From assembly GCF_014230355.1 (NCBI RefSeq), contig NZ_JACLAX010000002.1, forward strand, positions 124,001 to 188,000: a DNA stretch of 64,000 nucleotides. Reading direction: 5' to 3'. Made by a program: the position numbers and the translations under genes. Of the stretch, positions 11,198-17,275 are shown in pieces. This DNA is from Novosphingobium piscinae (GTDB lineage Bacteria; Pseudomonadota; Alphaproteobacteria; Sphingomonadales; Sphingomonadaceae). Each line of letters begins with the position of its first letter. Position 1 is the first letter of the stretch. Below the pieces are notes generated by a model. The model worked only from the letters and a program-made list of their open reading frames with translations, was not told where the DNA came from and ran no database searches.

Positions 11198-11389
11198 CTA
11201 TTCGGCCGGCTCGCGCGCCCGCTGGGCTTCTTCCCGGTCCTTGGCCAGCTTGACGATGCGGTCGGCCATGGCCTGCCACGCCGCCGCCGAGCGGAGCGCG
11301 CGCTCGCGCACGTTGCCGAGATCGGCCTCGCTGGCCTCGCGCGTCGCCTGATCGGCCCGGGCCATCACGAATTCATAGCTGAGCGTCAT
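11198..11389 (-). CDS. Small hypothetical protein (63 aa)
   Basis: 63 aa, starting MTLSYEFVMARADQATREAS and continuing as a strongly charged, amphipathic helix-forming sequence (RALRSAAAWQAMADRIVKLA, then a Glu/Arg-rich end). There is no membrane segment or known domain. CCAGAGGTACC lies upstream of the ATG at 11389 as a plausible ribosome-binding site. It sits 70 bp downstream of the cold-shock gene on the same strand and may be its cotranscribed partner. I do not recognise the family. Clean start signal, coding-like composition and a terminator immediately downstream support it as a real gene. Confidence 0.65.
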   Translation of the reverse strand: MTLSYEFVMARADQATREASEADLGNVRERALRSAAAWQAMADRIVKLAKDREEAQRAREPAE

Positions 11390-11459
11390 GGTCGGTACCT
11401 CTGGATGGGAGAGCAGGACCCGGCCGCACGCGGTGAAACGGCGGCCGGGGCGCGGGGGG

Positions 11460-11669
11460 TCAGGCGGCGCTCGCCAGGTTGATCGCCGATTCCTTGCCGT
11501 TGCGGCCGGATTCGACATCATAGGAGACGCGCTGGTCCTTCTGCAGCGTGCCCAGACCCGAAGCCTGGACGGCCGAGATGTGGACGAAGCTGTCCTTGCC
11601 GCCGTCGTCGGGCTGGATGAAGCCATAGCCCTTGTCTTCATTGAAGAACTTTACGGTTCCGATGGTCAT
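11460..11669 (-). CDS. Cold-shock protein, CspA family
   Basis: 69 aa, the standard single cold-shock-domain length. It carries RNP1 (KGYGFIQ) near residue 13 and RNP2 (DSFVHI) near residue 26 in the expected order. CspA-family proteins bind single-stranded RNA/DNA and melt mRNA structure, often induced by cold or stationary phase. AAAGGAATTCTCC precedes the ATG at 11669. The approximately 165-bp gap to the upstream ORF would give a long 5' leader if transcription starts there, as is common for csp mRNAs, but I could not place a convincing promoter. Confidence 0.95.
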   Translation of the reverse strand: MTIGTVKFFNEDKGYGFIQPDDGGKDSFVHISAVQASGLGTLQKDQRVSYDVESGRNGKESAINLASAA

Positions 11670-11810
11670 GGAGAATTCCTTTCAAGTAACGGGTTGGTCC
11701 GTCGGCGACTGTGCCGGCGGGGGTCGTGCGTCTTGTCGTCAGTTGAAAGGAGTTCGTCGCAGGATCTGCAGCGAGCCCCGTCGAAAGATCAACGAGAGCA
11801 AGGTGAGAGC

Positions 11811-11826
11811 ACCCGCCGAAGCGGGG
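11811..11826 (-). terminator. Small hairpin after the 85-aa ORF
   Basis: On the minus strand, CCCGC-TTCG-GCGGG forms a short stem with a stable TTCG loop 10 bases after the stop of the ORF at 11836. It has no T-tract. It may separate that ORF from the cold-shock gene. Confidence 0.35.
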
Positions 11827-11835
11827 GCCCAAGGG

Positions 11836-12093
11836 TCAGGCGACGGGTGGCGTCGCGAGCTGGTGCATGCTCCAGGCACAGGCCGCGGCGGCGCCGAGGG
11901 TGTGCTGGAACAGCGAGATGCGCCCGGCAAGGGCATCGGCACGGCTCAGGTGCCGGTGGCGATCGCCGGGGCTTAGGGCATCGTCAGCGCGCATCAAGGC
12001 GTGCTGGTGGGCCGCATAGGCGTGGTTGAGGTCGATTGGCTGGCTCCTGTGGAACGAGGGTGGTCCGCAAGGACCATGTTCGGGTGCGTTCAA
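11836..12093 (-). CDS. Hypothetical protein, up to 85 aa
   Basis: An open frame whose latter part reads like a real helical protein: IDLNHAYAAHQHALMRADDA, then SRADALAGRISLFQHTLG, with a His/Ala-rich composition. No known domain is recognised. The start is uncertain. A TTG at 12091-12093 overlaps the TGA of the preceding 50-aa ORF (TTGA), which would allow translational coupling. The ATG at 11994 would give only 52 aa and has no visible ribosome-binding site. AGGAG at about 12045 precedes an in-frame ATC rather than a normal start. Gene status is likely but not certain. Confidence 0.45.
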   Translation of the reverse strand: MNAPEHGPCGPPSFHRSQPIDLNHAYAAHQHALMRADDALSPGDRHRHLSRADALAGRISLFQHTLGAAAACAWSMHQLATPPVA

Positions 12094-12242
12094 TCGACCA
12101 TGGCCGCCACCAGGCGGCGCAGTTCGAGCGGCGAAAGCAGGGACAGCGGGCGGGTTGAGCGCGGGTCGCTGGCCCCGGGCGCGCCATGGCGGCGCGCGGT
12201 CAGGTCAAGGCGCGGAAAGGCGCCGGCAGTCAGGCAATTCAT
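12090..12242 (-). CDS. Hypothetical small ORF (50 aa)
   Basis: 50 codons starting MNCLTAGAFPRLDLTARR and ending LSPLELRRLVAAMVD. The C-terminal segment looks like a short conserved amphipathic helix. TTTAGGACCAG lies upstream of the ATG at 12242 as a modest ribosome-binding site. Its TGA overlaps the TTG start candidate of the 85-aa ORF. A minus-strand promoter candidate lies about 245 bp upstream. I do not recognise the family; support is composition, the start context and the overlap arrangement. Confidence 0.4.
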   Translation of the reverse strand: MNCLTAGAFPRLDLTARRHGAPGASDPRSTRPLSLLSPLELRRLVAAMVD

Positions 12243-12380
12243 CTGGTCCTAAATGGCAGTCGTTGCTGCCCAAACGTTGATGGGGATCACGCCTTGGCGC
12301 GCGGCCGCTGGTGCCACGCACCGGTTCGGCTCCCCATGATCCAGTCCGTACCCGCTGGGCACGCCGGAAATTCGGTAACG

Positions 12381-12396
12381 TTCGCCCACGGGCGAA
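12381..12396. promoter_or_regulatory. 16-bp dyad, possible operator
   Basis: TTCGCCC, two bases, GGGCGAA: two perfect 7-base half-sites in the shared regulatory region between divergent transcription units. It resembles a dimeric repressor site, but no regulator can be assigned. Confidence 0.3.
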
Positions 12397-12484
12397 TCCC
12401 GGAGCGAAACCATGCTGGATGAAAGGAAACGGGGAGGCGCGTTCAGCGCACCGGGTTTCGTCGCATTCGACGATGGATAAAAGG

Positions 12485-12512
12485 CATATAGCTGTTTGAA
12501 ATAAAATTGCAA
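12485..12512 (-). promoter_or_regulatory. Candidate sigma70-type promoter (minus strand)
   Basis: On the minus strand TTGCAA is followed after 16 bases by TATATG within the only A+T-rich patch of the region. Transcription would run toward the 50-aa and 85-aa ORFs through a leader of about 235 nt. Confidence 0.4.
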
Positions 12513-12616
12513 GGGCGCTGCTGGGGTGCCCCGCCAGGAGCGCGCTCACGCCGCGATTCGCCATTGCCTTGGCCGGACTGTCCCGCGATGCTGCCCTTTG
12601 TCCAAGGGAGGGGCCC

Positions 12617-14758
12617 ATGCCGCGCCGCGCCAAACGCCTGATTGCCCCGCTCGCCACGGTGCTGGCCGCGTTGCTCCCCACTGGCGTCACGCGGGCCAGC
12701 TCGGACAACAGTTGCCGTCCCAGCTGGACGCTGGTTTCGGCCGGGCTGGGCTGCGAGAACCGTATCTTTCTGACCCCCGGAAACGACACCCGCGTCAACC
12801 TGCTGCTGCTGCTGCGCGACCGGCTGCCGCCCGCGGCCGGGCCCATGGCCTATCCCCGGCAGGACTATCCGTGGCAGGACATGGGCCACACCTTCTTCGA
12901 CTGGGACCGGCTGCAGGCCGGCTACTGGCCCGACCTGGCGGTCGGCTATGGCGGGTGGACCTCGGTCTGCAACAGCCTCGATTCCGGCGATACCGACTTT
13001 GCCCGGGCGATCGCCGCCAACCGCGCGGTACCCGCGGTCGAGCAGGCCGCGCTGGTCGGCGCCCGCGCGCGCCTCAAGGCGACCTGCGAGGCGAGCAAGG
13101 ATCCCGTGGCGCCCTGGCCCGGCGCGATCACCAGCCCGGCGGGTCAGGCGTTCCTGGCCTACCTGCAGGCGGCCGAGGCCTTCTATGCCGGACAGTGGGC
13201 CACCGCCCGCGCGGGTTTCACCGCGCTGGTGCCGGAGAACCGGCCCGGCGCGCGTCCGGCCGATCCCTGGCTGGCGGAAGTGGCGCGCTACATGGTGGCG
13301 CGCACCGATCTGAACGCGGCGATGGCGAGTGCCTTCACCGAATGGGGCGACTTCGCCGGGCCCGAGAAGGTCGATCGCAGCGTGCTGCTCCGCGCCCGCG
13401 AGGAGTTCGCCGCCTATCTCGGGCTGCATCCCTTGGGCGCCTATGCGGATTCGGCCCGCGGGCTGGTGCGGCGCACGGTCTGGCTCGAGGGCGATACCCG
13501 CGGCCTGGCGCAGGTCTATGCCGCGATGCTGGGCAGCGTCGCGCCGGACAGCGCCGATGCCGCGCGGCTGGTCCAGGAGATCGACGCCAAGCTCCTGTTC
13601 GCCAAGGATGCCGGGCTGGCGATCGACGGGCCGGTGCTGCTGGCGGTGTGGGACCTCATGCGGATGCGGCGCTACCAGGTGGATGCCGGGGAGGGCCGGG
13701 CGCCGCTCGACAGCGTGCTGACCCTGCTCGAACTGCAGTCCCAGGCCCCCCGCTTCGCGGCGCGGCCGGACCTGTATCAGTATCTCCAGGCGATGCACGC
13801 GTTCACCGTGCAGGAGGACATGCGGCAGGTCCTGCAGCTGGTGCCCGATGACGCGCGGCAGCCGGCCTACACGCCACTGGCGTTCAGTCGCCAGGTGCTG
13901 CGCGGCCTGGCCCTGGCACGGCTGCGCGATCCCAACGAGACCGGGTTCTGGCGCGATCTGCTGGGCGGCGCGAAAGGCCTGTGGCAGCGCCCCTCGGTGG
14001 AGCTGGCGCTGGCGATGAGCCTTGAGCGGCGCAGCCGGCTGGCCGAGGTCTTCGCACCGGGCTCGCCGATCACCGATCGGACCACGCGCGAGATCCTGTT
14101 GCTCCATGGCGCCGGCCCGGCGCTGTTGCGCAGTGCGGCGCAGGCCGCCGGGCGCCCGGCGCACGAGCGCGACCTGGCGCTGTTCACCTTGCTGTACAAG
14201 CAGCTCAGCCGCGGCGACTATGCCGGCTTTCTCGCCAGCCGCGCGCTGGTCCCTGCCGGCGCGCCGCGCGACGGTGGGCTGTGGGACCTGATCGCCGGCG
14301 ACACGGTCCCACTCGGCCTGTTCACCGCCGGCGCGACGAGCAGTCCCGACCTTGCCTGCCCGGCGCTGCCGGTCACGGTCGCCACGCTGGCACGCCGGCC
14401 GCAGGATCCCGCCGCGCGGCTGTGCCTGGGTGAGTTCTGGCGGCTCAACGGCTTCGATGGCTTCACCCAGCCCGACGGCCCGCCACCAGCCGACGAACTG
14501 GGCGGTGCCCCCAGCCTGTTCCCGGGCAAGCCGCTGGCGCGCGGCACGATCTATGCCCAGGTCATGGCCGATCCCGCCGCCAGCGCTGATACCCGGGCCT
14601 ATGCCCTCTACCGCGCGGTCAACTGCTATGCGCCGAGCGGCTCCAACGGTTGTGGCGGGGCCGATGTCGGGGTGGGCCAGCGCCGCGCGTGGTTCCAGCA
14701 CCTCAAGCGCGCGTTTCCGCAGAGCCGCTGGGCGCGCAAGCTGCAATACTACTGGTGA
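12617..14758 (+). CDS. Large exported protein of unknown function (713 aa), partner of a DUF3142 lipoprotein
   Basis: 713 aa. It starts MPRRAKRLIAPLATVLAALLPTG, a Sec signal peptide with cleavage probably near residue 29. The mature protein is helical and Ala/Leu/Arg-rich with repeated segments that resemble degenerate tetratricopeptide units (for example AFLAYLQAAEAFYAGQWATAR and LLRAREEFAAYLGLHPLGAYADSARG). It ends in AWFQHLKRAFPQSRWARKL, a phrase typical of TPR/BamD-like repeats. The ATG at 12617 has AAGGGAGGGG upstream; an earlier start at 12569 has no such site. Its TGA overlaps the GTG of the next gene, so the two products probably work together in the envelope. Function unknown. Confidence 0.8.
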   Translation: MPRRAKRLIAPLATVLAALLPTGVTRASSDNSCRPSWTLVSAGLGCENRIFLTPGNDTRVNLLLLLRDRLPPAAGPMAYPRQDYPWQDMGHTFFDWDRLQAGYWPDLAVGYGGWTSVCNSLDSGDTDFARAIAANRAVPAVEQAALVGARARLKATCEASKDPVAPWPGAITSPAGQAFLAYLQAAEAFYAGQWATARAGFTALVPENRPGARPADPWLAEVARYMVARTDLNAAMASAFTEWGDFAGPEKVDRSVLLRAREEFAAYLGLHPLGAYADSARGLVRRTVWLEGDTRGLAQVYAAMLGSVAPDSADAARLVQEIDAKLLFAKDAGLAIDGPVLLAVWDLMRMRRYQVDAGEGRAPLDSVLTLLELQSQAPRFAARPDLYQYLQAMHAFTVQEDMRQVLQLVPDDARQPAYTPLAFSRQVLRGLALARLRDPNETGFWRDLLGGAKGLWQRPSVELALAMSLERRSRLAEVFAPGSPITDRTTREILLLHGAGPALLRSAAQAAGRPAHERDLALFTLLYKQLSRGDYAGFLASRALVPAGAPRDGGLWDLIAGDTVPLGLFTAGATSSPDLACPALPVTVATLARRPQDPAARLCLGEFWRLNGFDGFTQPDGPPPADELGGAPSLFPGKPLARGTIYAQVMADPAASADTRAYALYRAVNCYAPSGSNGCGGADVGVGQRRAWFQHLKRAFPQSRWARKLQYYW

Positions 14759-15492
14759 GCGCGGGCCGCCGCTGCCGGGCCGGCTGGCTGGGGCTGACGA
14801 TGGCCGGGCTGGCGGCGTGCCACCCGCCAGCGCCCGCCGCTCCGCCCGAGCCGGCCTATTTCGTCTGGGCCGGCGTGAGCCCGCCGCCCGTGGTGGCGCG
14901 GGCCGGCACGGTCTATCTGCTGGCCGGCGAAGTGCGCAGGGCCGACCCGGTCCGGCTCGTCGCGCTGCGCGCCGTGCCGCGCACGCGCGGGCCCGCGCTG
15001 TGGCTGGTGGTGCGGGCCGAGCGGCTCGACTGGCCGGACACCGTCCACGCGCAGCTCGCGCAGACGCTGCGCCGTTGGCGGGCGGCCGGCAACCGCGTGG
15101 CCGGGGTGCAGATCGATTTCGACGCCGCCACGCGCGGCCTGTCCGGCTACCGCGTCTTCCTGGCCGACCTGCAGCACCGGCTGCCGCCCGGCACCGGCCT
15201 GTCGATCACCGGCCTGCTCGACTGGAGCGCGGGCGGCGATCCGGCCGCCCTGGCCGCCCTGGCCGGGACGGTCGACGAGATCGTGGTCCAGACCTACCAG
15301 GGCCGCCACACGATCCCGGGCCATGAGGGGTACCTACGCGGGCTGCCCCGGCTCGGCCTGCCCTACCGGGTGGGCATCATCCGCGACGGAGGCTGGCGCG
15401 AGCCGGCCTTCCTGCGCCGCGATCCGCACTACCGCGGGACCGTCGAATTTCTTCTCGCCCCGGCCCGCGGAGCCGGCCGGACCGGCCGCTGA
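14755..15492 (+). CDS. DUF3142 domain-containing lipoprotein
   Basis: 245 aa from a GTG that overlaps the preceding TGA (GTGA). The N terminus has an Arg-rich n-region, a hydrophobic stretch and the lipobox LAAC (Cys22), so it is a predicted lipoprotein. The mature part matches DUF3142: YFVWAGVSPPPVV near the start, GVQIDFDAATRGLSGYR in the middle, IVVQTYQGRHTIPGHEGYL later. DUF3142 looks like a TIM-barrel glycoside-hydrolase-type fold, and the IDFDA motif could hold catalytic acids, but no activity is established to my knowledge. It is coupled to the 713-aa exported protein. Confidence 0.8.
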   Translation: MSAGRRCRAGWLGLTMAGLAACHPPAPAAPPEPAYFVWAGVSPPPVVARAGTVYLLAGEVRRADPVRLVALRAVPRTRGPALWLVVRAERLDWPDTVHAQLAQTLRRWRAAGNRVAGVQIDFDAATRGLSGYRVFLADLQHRLPPGTGLSITGLLDWSAGGDPAALAALAGTVDEIVVQTYQGRHTIPGHEGYLRGLPRLGLPYRVGIIRDGGWREPAFLRRDPHYRGTVEFLLAPARGAGRTGR

Positions 15493-15556
15493 GGCAACGG
15501 CCGGGCGCGGCGCGCTTTCACTTGGCGTTCATCCCCACGCTGGCTATAGCCGCGCG

Positions 15557-16351
15557 ATGCACACCCGATCGCCGCTCAAGCTCGCCGTAATCGCCGCCGC
15601 CACGACTGCCGTGCTGCTGACGTCCGGCTGTGGCGGACGCGGCGGGAAGGCACGCGACACGGCCTATGTCGCGCGCGACGTGGACACGCTCTACCTCGCC
15701 GCCAAGGACCGCCTCGACCGCGGCCGGGTCAAGGAAGCGGCCGCCCTGTTCGACGAGGTGGAACGCCAGCATCCCTATTCGCCTTGGGCGCGCCGGGCCC
15801 AGCTGATGAGCGCCTTCAGCTACTATGCCGCGCGCGACTATACCAAGGCGATCCAGGCGGCGCAGCGGTTCCTGTCGATCCATCCGGGCAACAAGGATGC
15901 GCCCTACGCCTATTACCTGATCGCGCTGAGCCAGTACGAGCAGATCAGCGACGTGACGCGCGACCAGAAGGCCACGGCCCAGGCGCTGGCGTCGATGAAC
16001 GAACTGATGCGGCGCTATCCCAACACCCGCTATGCGGCGGATGCCCGGCTCAAGCTTGACCTGATCAACGACCACCTGGCCGGCAAGGAGATGACGATCG
16101 GCCGTGCCTATCAGCGCCAGGGGCGCTGGCTGGCCGCGGCGCTGCGCTTCCGCACCGTGGTCGACAAGTACCAGACCACCAGCCACACCCCCGAAGCCCT
16201 GTTCCGCCTGACCGAGAGCTATCTCTCGCTTGGCCTGCCGGAAGAGGCGCGCAAGGTGGCCGCGGTGCTCGGCCGCAACTATCCCGGCGACGAGTGGTAT
16301 CAGCGCGCCTACGGCCTGATGCAGAAGTACGCCCCGAACGCCTCCGCCTGA
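15557..16351 (+). CDS. bamD: Outer membrane protein assembly factor BamD
   Basis: 264 aa. A lipoprotein component of the beta-barrel assembly machine. A signal peptide ends in LLTSGC (lipidated Cys25). TPR repeats follow: AKDRLDRGRVKEAAALFDEV, ERQHPYSPWARRAQLMSAFS, YTKAIQAAQRFLSIHPGN and RYPNTRYAADARLKL, all diagnostic of BamD. Length is normal. It stands alone here; bamD is commonly close to lpxC and recN in related genomes, whereas recN is 16 kb downstream in this window. Start ATG 15557, 64 bp after the DUF3142 gene. Confidence 0.95.
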   Translation: MHTRSPLKLAVIAAATTAVLLTSGCGGRGGKARDTAYVARDVDTLYLAAKDRLDRGRVKEAAALFDEVERQHPYSPWARRAQLMSAFSYYAARDYTKAIQAAQRFLSIHPGNKDAPYAYYLIALSQYEQISDVTRDQKATAQALASMNELMRRYPNTRYAADARLKLDLINDHLAGKEMTIGRAYQRQGRWLAAALRFRTVVDKYQTTSHTPEALFRLTESYLSLGLPEEARKVAAVLGRNYPGDEWYQRAYGLMQKYAPNASA

Positions 16352-16408
16352 CCCGACGAGTCTACCGCCGCGGTTGACTTCACGGCCGGGCGGGGCGCAT
16401 GAGGGCCC

Positions 16409-16870
16409 ATGCTCTCGCAGAAGACCCGCTACACGATCCGCGCCCTGCAGCACCTGGCCGATCACTGGCGGCAGGGTCCGGTGCGGCTTGATGCCGTGGC
16501 CGAGGCGCAGAACATTCCGCGCAAGTTCCTGACGGTGATCCTGTCGGAGCTGGTCCGCGAGGGACTGGTCATCTCGCATCGCGGCCGCGATGGCGGCTAT
16601 GAGCTGGCCTTGCCGCCGGTTGACGTGCGCTATGGCGACATCATCCGGCTGACCCGCGGCAGCCTGGCGCTGGTGCCCTGCGCCAGCCGCAATGCCCACG
16701 AGCACTGCGCCAACTGCCTGCCCGAGGCCGAATGCCGGCTGCGCGGGCTGATGCTGACCCTGCGCGACGAAATGGCCGCCATGCTCGACCGCATGACCCT
16801 GGCCGATGCGATCACGGTCGAGCCCCCGTTCGCGGACGAGATGGCCGGCGAGTCCGCGCCGCTAGGCTGA
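16409..16870 (+). CDS. Rrf2 family transcriptional regulator with a cysteine cluster
   Basis: 153 aa. The N-terminal winged helix is typical of Rrf2 proteins (MLSQKTRYTIRALQHLA; IPRKFLTVILSELVREGLV; HRGRDGGYELA). The C-terminal part has Cys91, Cys100, Cys103 and Cys109 (PC, HCANC, EAEC). This is compatible with iron-sulfur or thiol sensing, as in IscR, NsrR or RsrR, although the fourth Cys is in addition to the usual three. The downstream YezD-like gene is a partner I associate with sulfur-metabolism loci, so a cysteine/sulfur-status regulator (CymR-like role) is one reading. Iron or redox sensing is the alternative. Confidence 0.88.
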   Translation: MLSQKTRYTIRALQHLADHWRQGPVRLDAVAEAQNIPRKFLTVILSELVREGLVISHRGRDGGYELALPPVDVRYGDIIRLTRGSLALVPCASRNAHEHCANCLPEAECRLRGLMLTLRDEMAAMLDRMTLADAITVEPPFADEMAGESAPLG

Positions 16871-16896
16871 TCGCCACAAATCTCTGCTTTGCCCCG

Positions 16897-16918
16897 GACA
16901 AGCGATACTACGCTTGTC
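16897..16918. promoter_or_regulatory. 8-bp perfect dyad upstream of the YezD-like gene
   Basis: GACAAGCG, a 6-base spacer, then CGCTTGTC: a perfect dyad beginning 27 bp after the Rrf2 stop. It is followed at once by CTACTAAACAGGTAG, itself a weaker dyad, and an A-rich stretch. The placement suits an operator for the adjacent Rrf2 regulator controlling yezD and the receptor. There is no T-tract to make it a terminator. Confidence 0.4.
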
Positions 16919-16966
16919 TACTAAACAGGTAGAGTTAAACGGGGAGCCCGAAGGAGGCACCCCGTC

Positions 16967-17158
16967 ATGGCAACCCCGAATCCACCCCAGGCGTCGGCCG
17001 CGGCGCGCGAGACCCCGCAGCCCGAGCAGATCGCGACGATCGCGCTCGATGCGGTCGCCAAGGCGATCGCACGGCTGCGCTACGGCTCGATCGGGCTGAC
17101 CGTGCACGACGGCCGCGTCGTCCAGCTCGAAGTCACCGAGCGCCAGCGCTTCACCTGA
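16967..17158 (+). CDS. YezD family small protein (DUF2292)
   Basis: 63 aa. After a Pro/Ala-rich N terminus it reads IALDAVAKAIARLRYGSIGL followed by TVHDGRVVQLEVTERQRF, the hallmark of the small YezD/DUF2292 family. Family members are short proteins of unknown biochemical role that I know mainly from sulfur-assimilation gene neighbourhoods and next to Rrf2-type regulators. A strong ribosome-binding site (GAAGGAGG) precedes the ATG. It lies between the Rrf2 gene and the TonB receptor, so it is probably the first gene of the unit controlled from the 16897-16940 region. Confidence 0.75.
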   Translation: MATPNPPQASAAARETPQPEQIATIALDAVAKAIARLRYGSIGLTVHDGRVVQLEVTERQRFT

Positions 17159-17275
17159 CCGGATCCGGGGGCACCGGGTTTCCGCACTCCGCGCTCCGGC
17201 CGCGCTCCGCCGGACCTCATCCGATGCAGACCGGACTTCCGGATGCATCCATTCCCTTACGCAAGGATTGGATCA

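Larger units (their letters stand above)
12243..12616. other. 374-bp non-coding region with an A+T-rich core
   Basis: This separates the minus-strand small ORFs from the + strand 713-aa gene. It holds an A+T-rich core (12476-12512) with a minus-strand promoter candidate and a 16-bp dyad TTCGCCC-AC-GGGCGAA at 12381-12396. A ribosome-binding site (AAGGGAGGGG) precedes the ATG at 12617. A minus-strand open frame crosses it but overlaps the promoter and looks non-coding. Confidence 0.6.

Noticed and set aside
12249..12512. Minus-strand 87-codon frame in the 12.3-kb gap
   Set aside because: Its first codon lies inside the A+T-rich promoter candidate, the sequence has no protein-like periodicity, and the palindrome at 12381 falls inside it.
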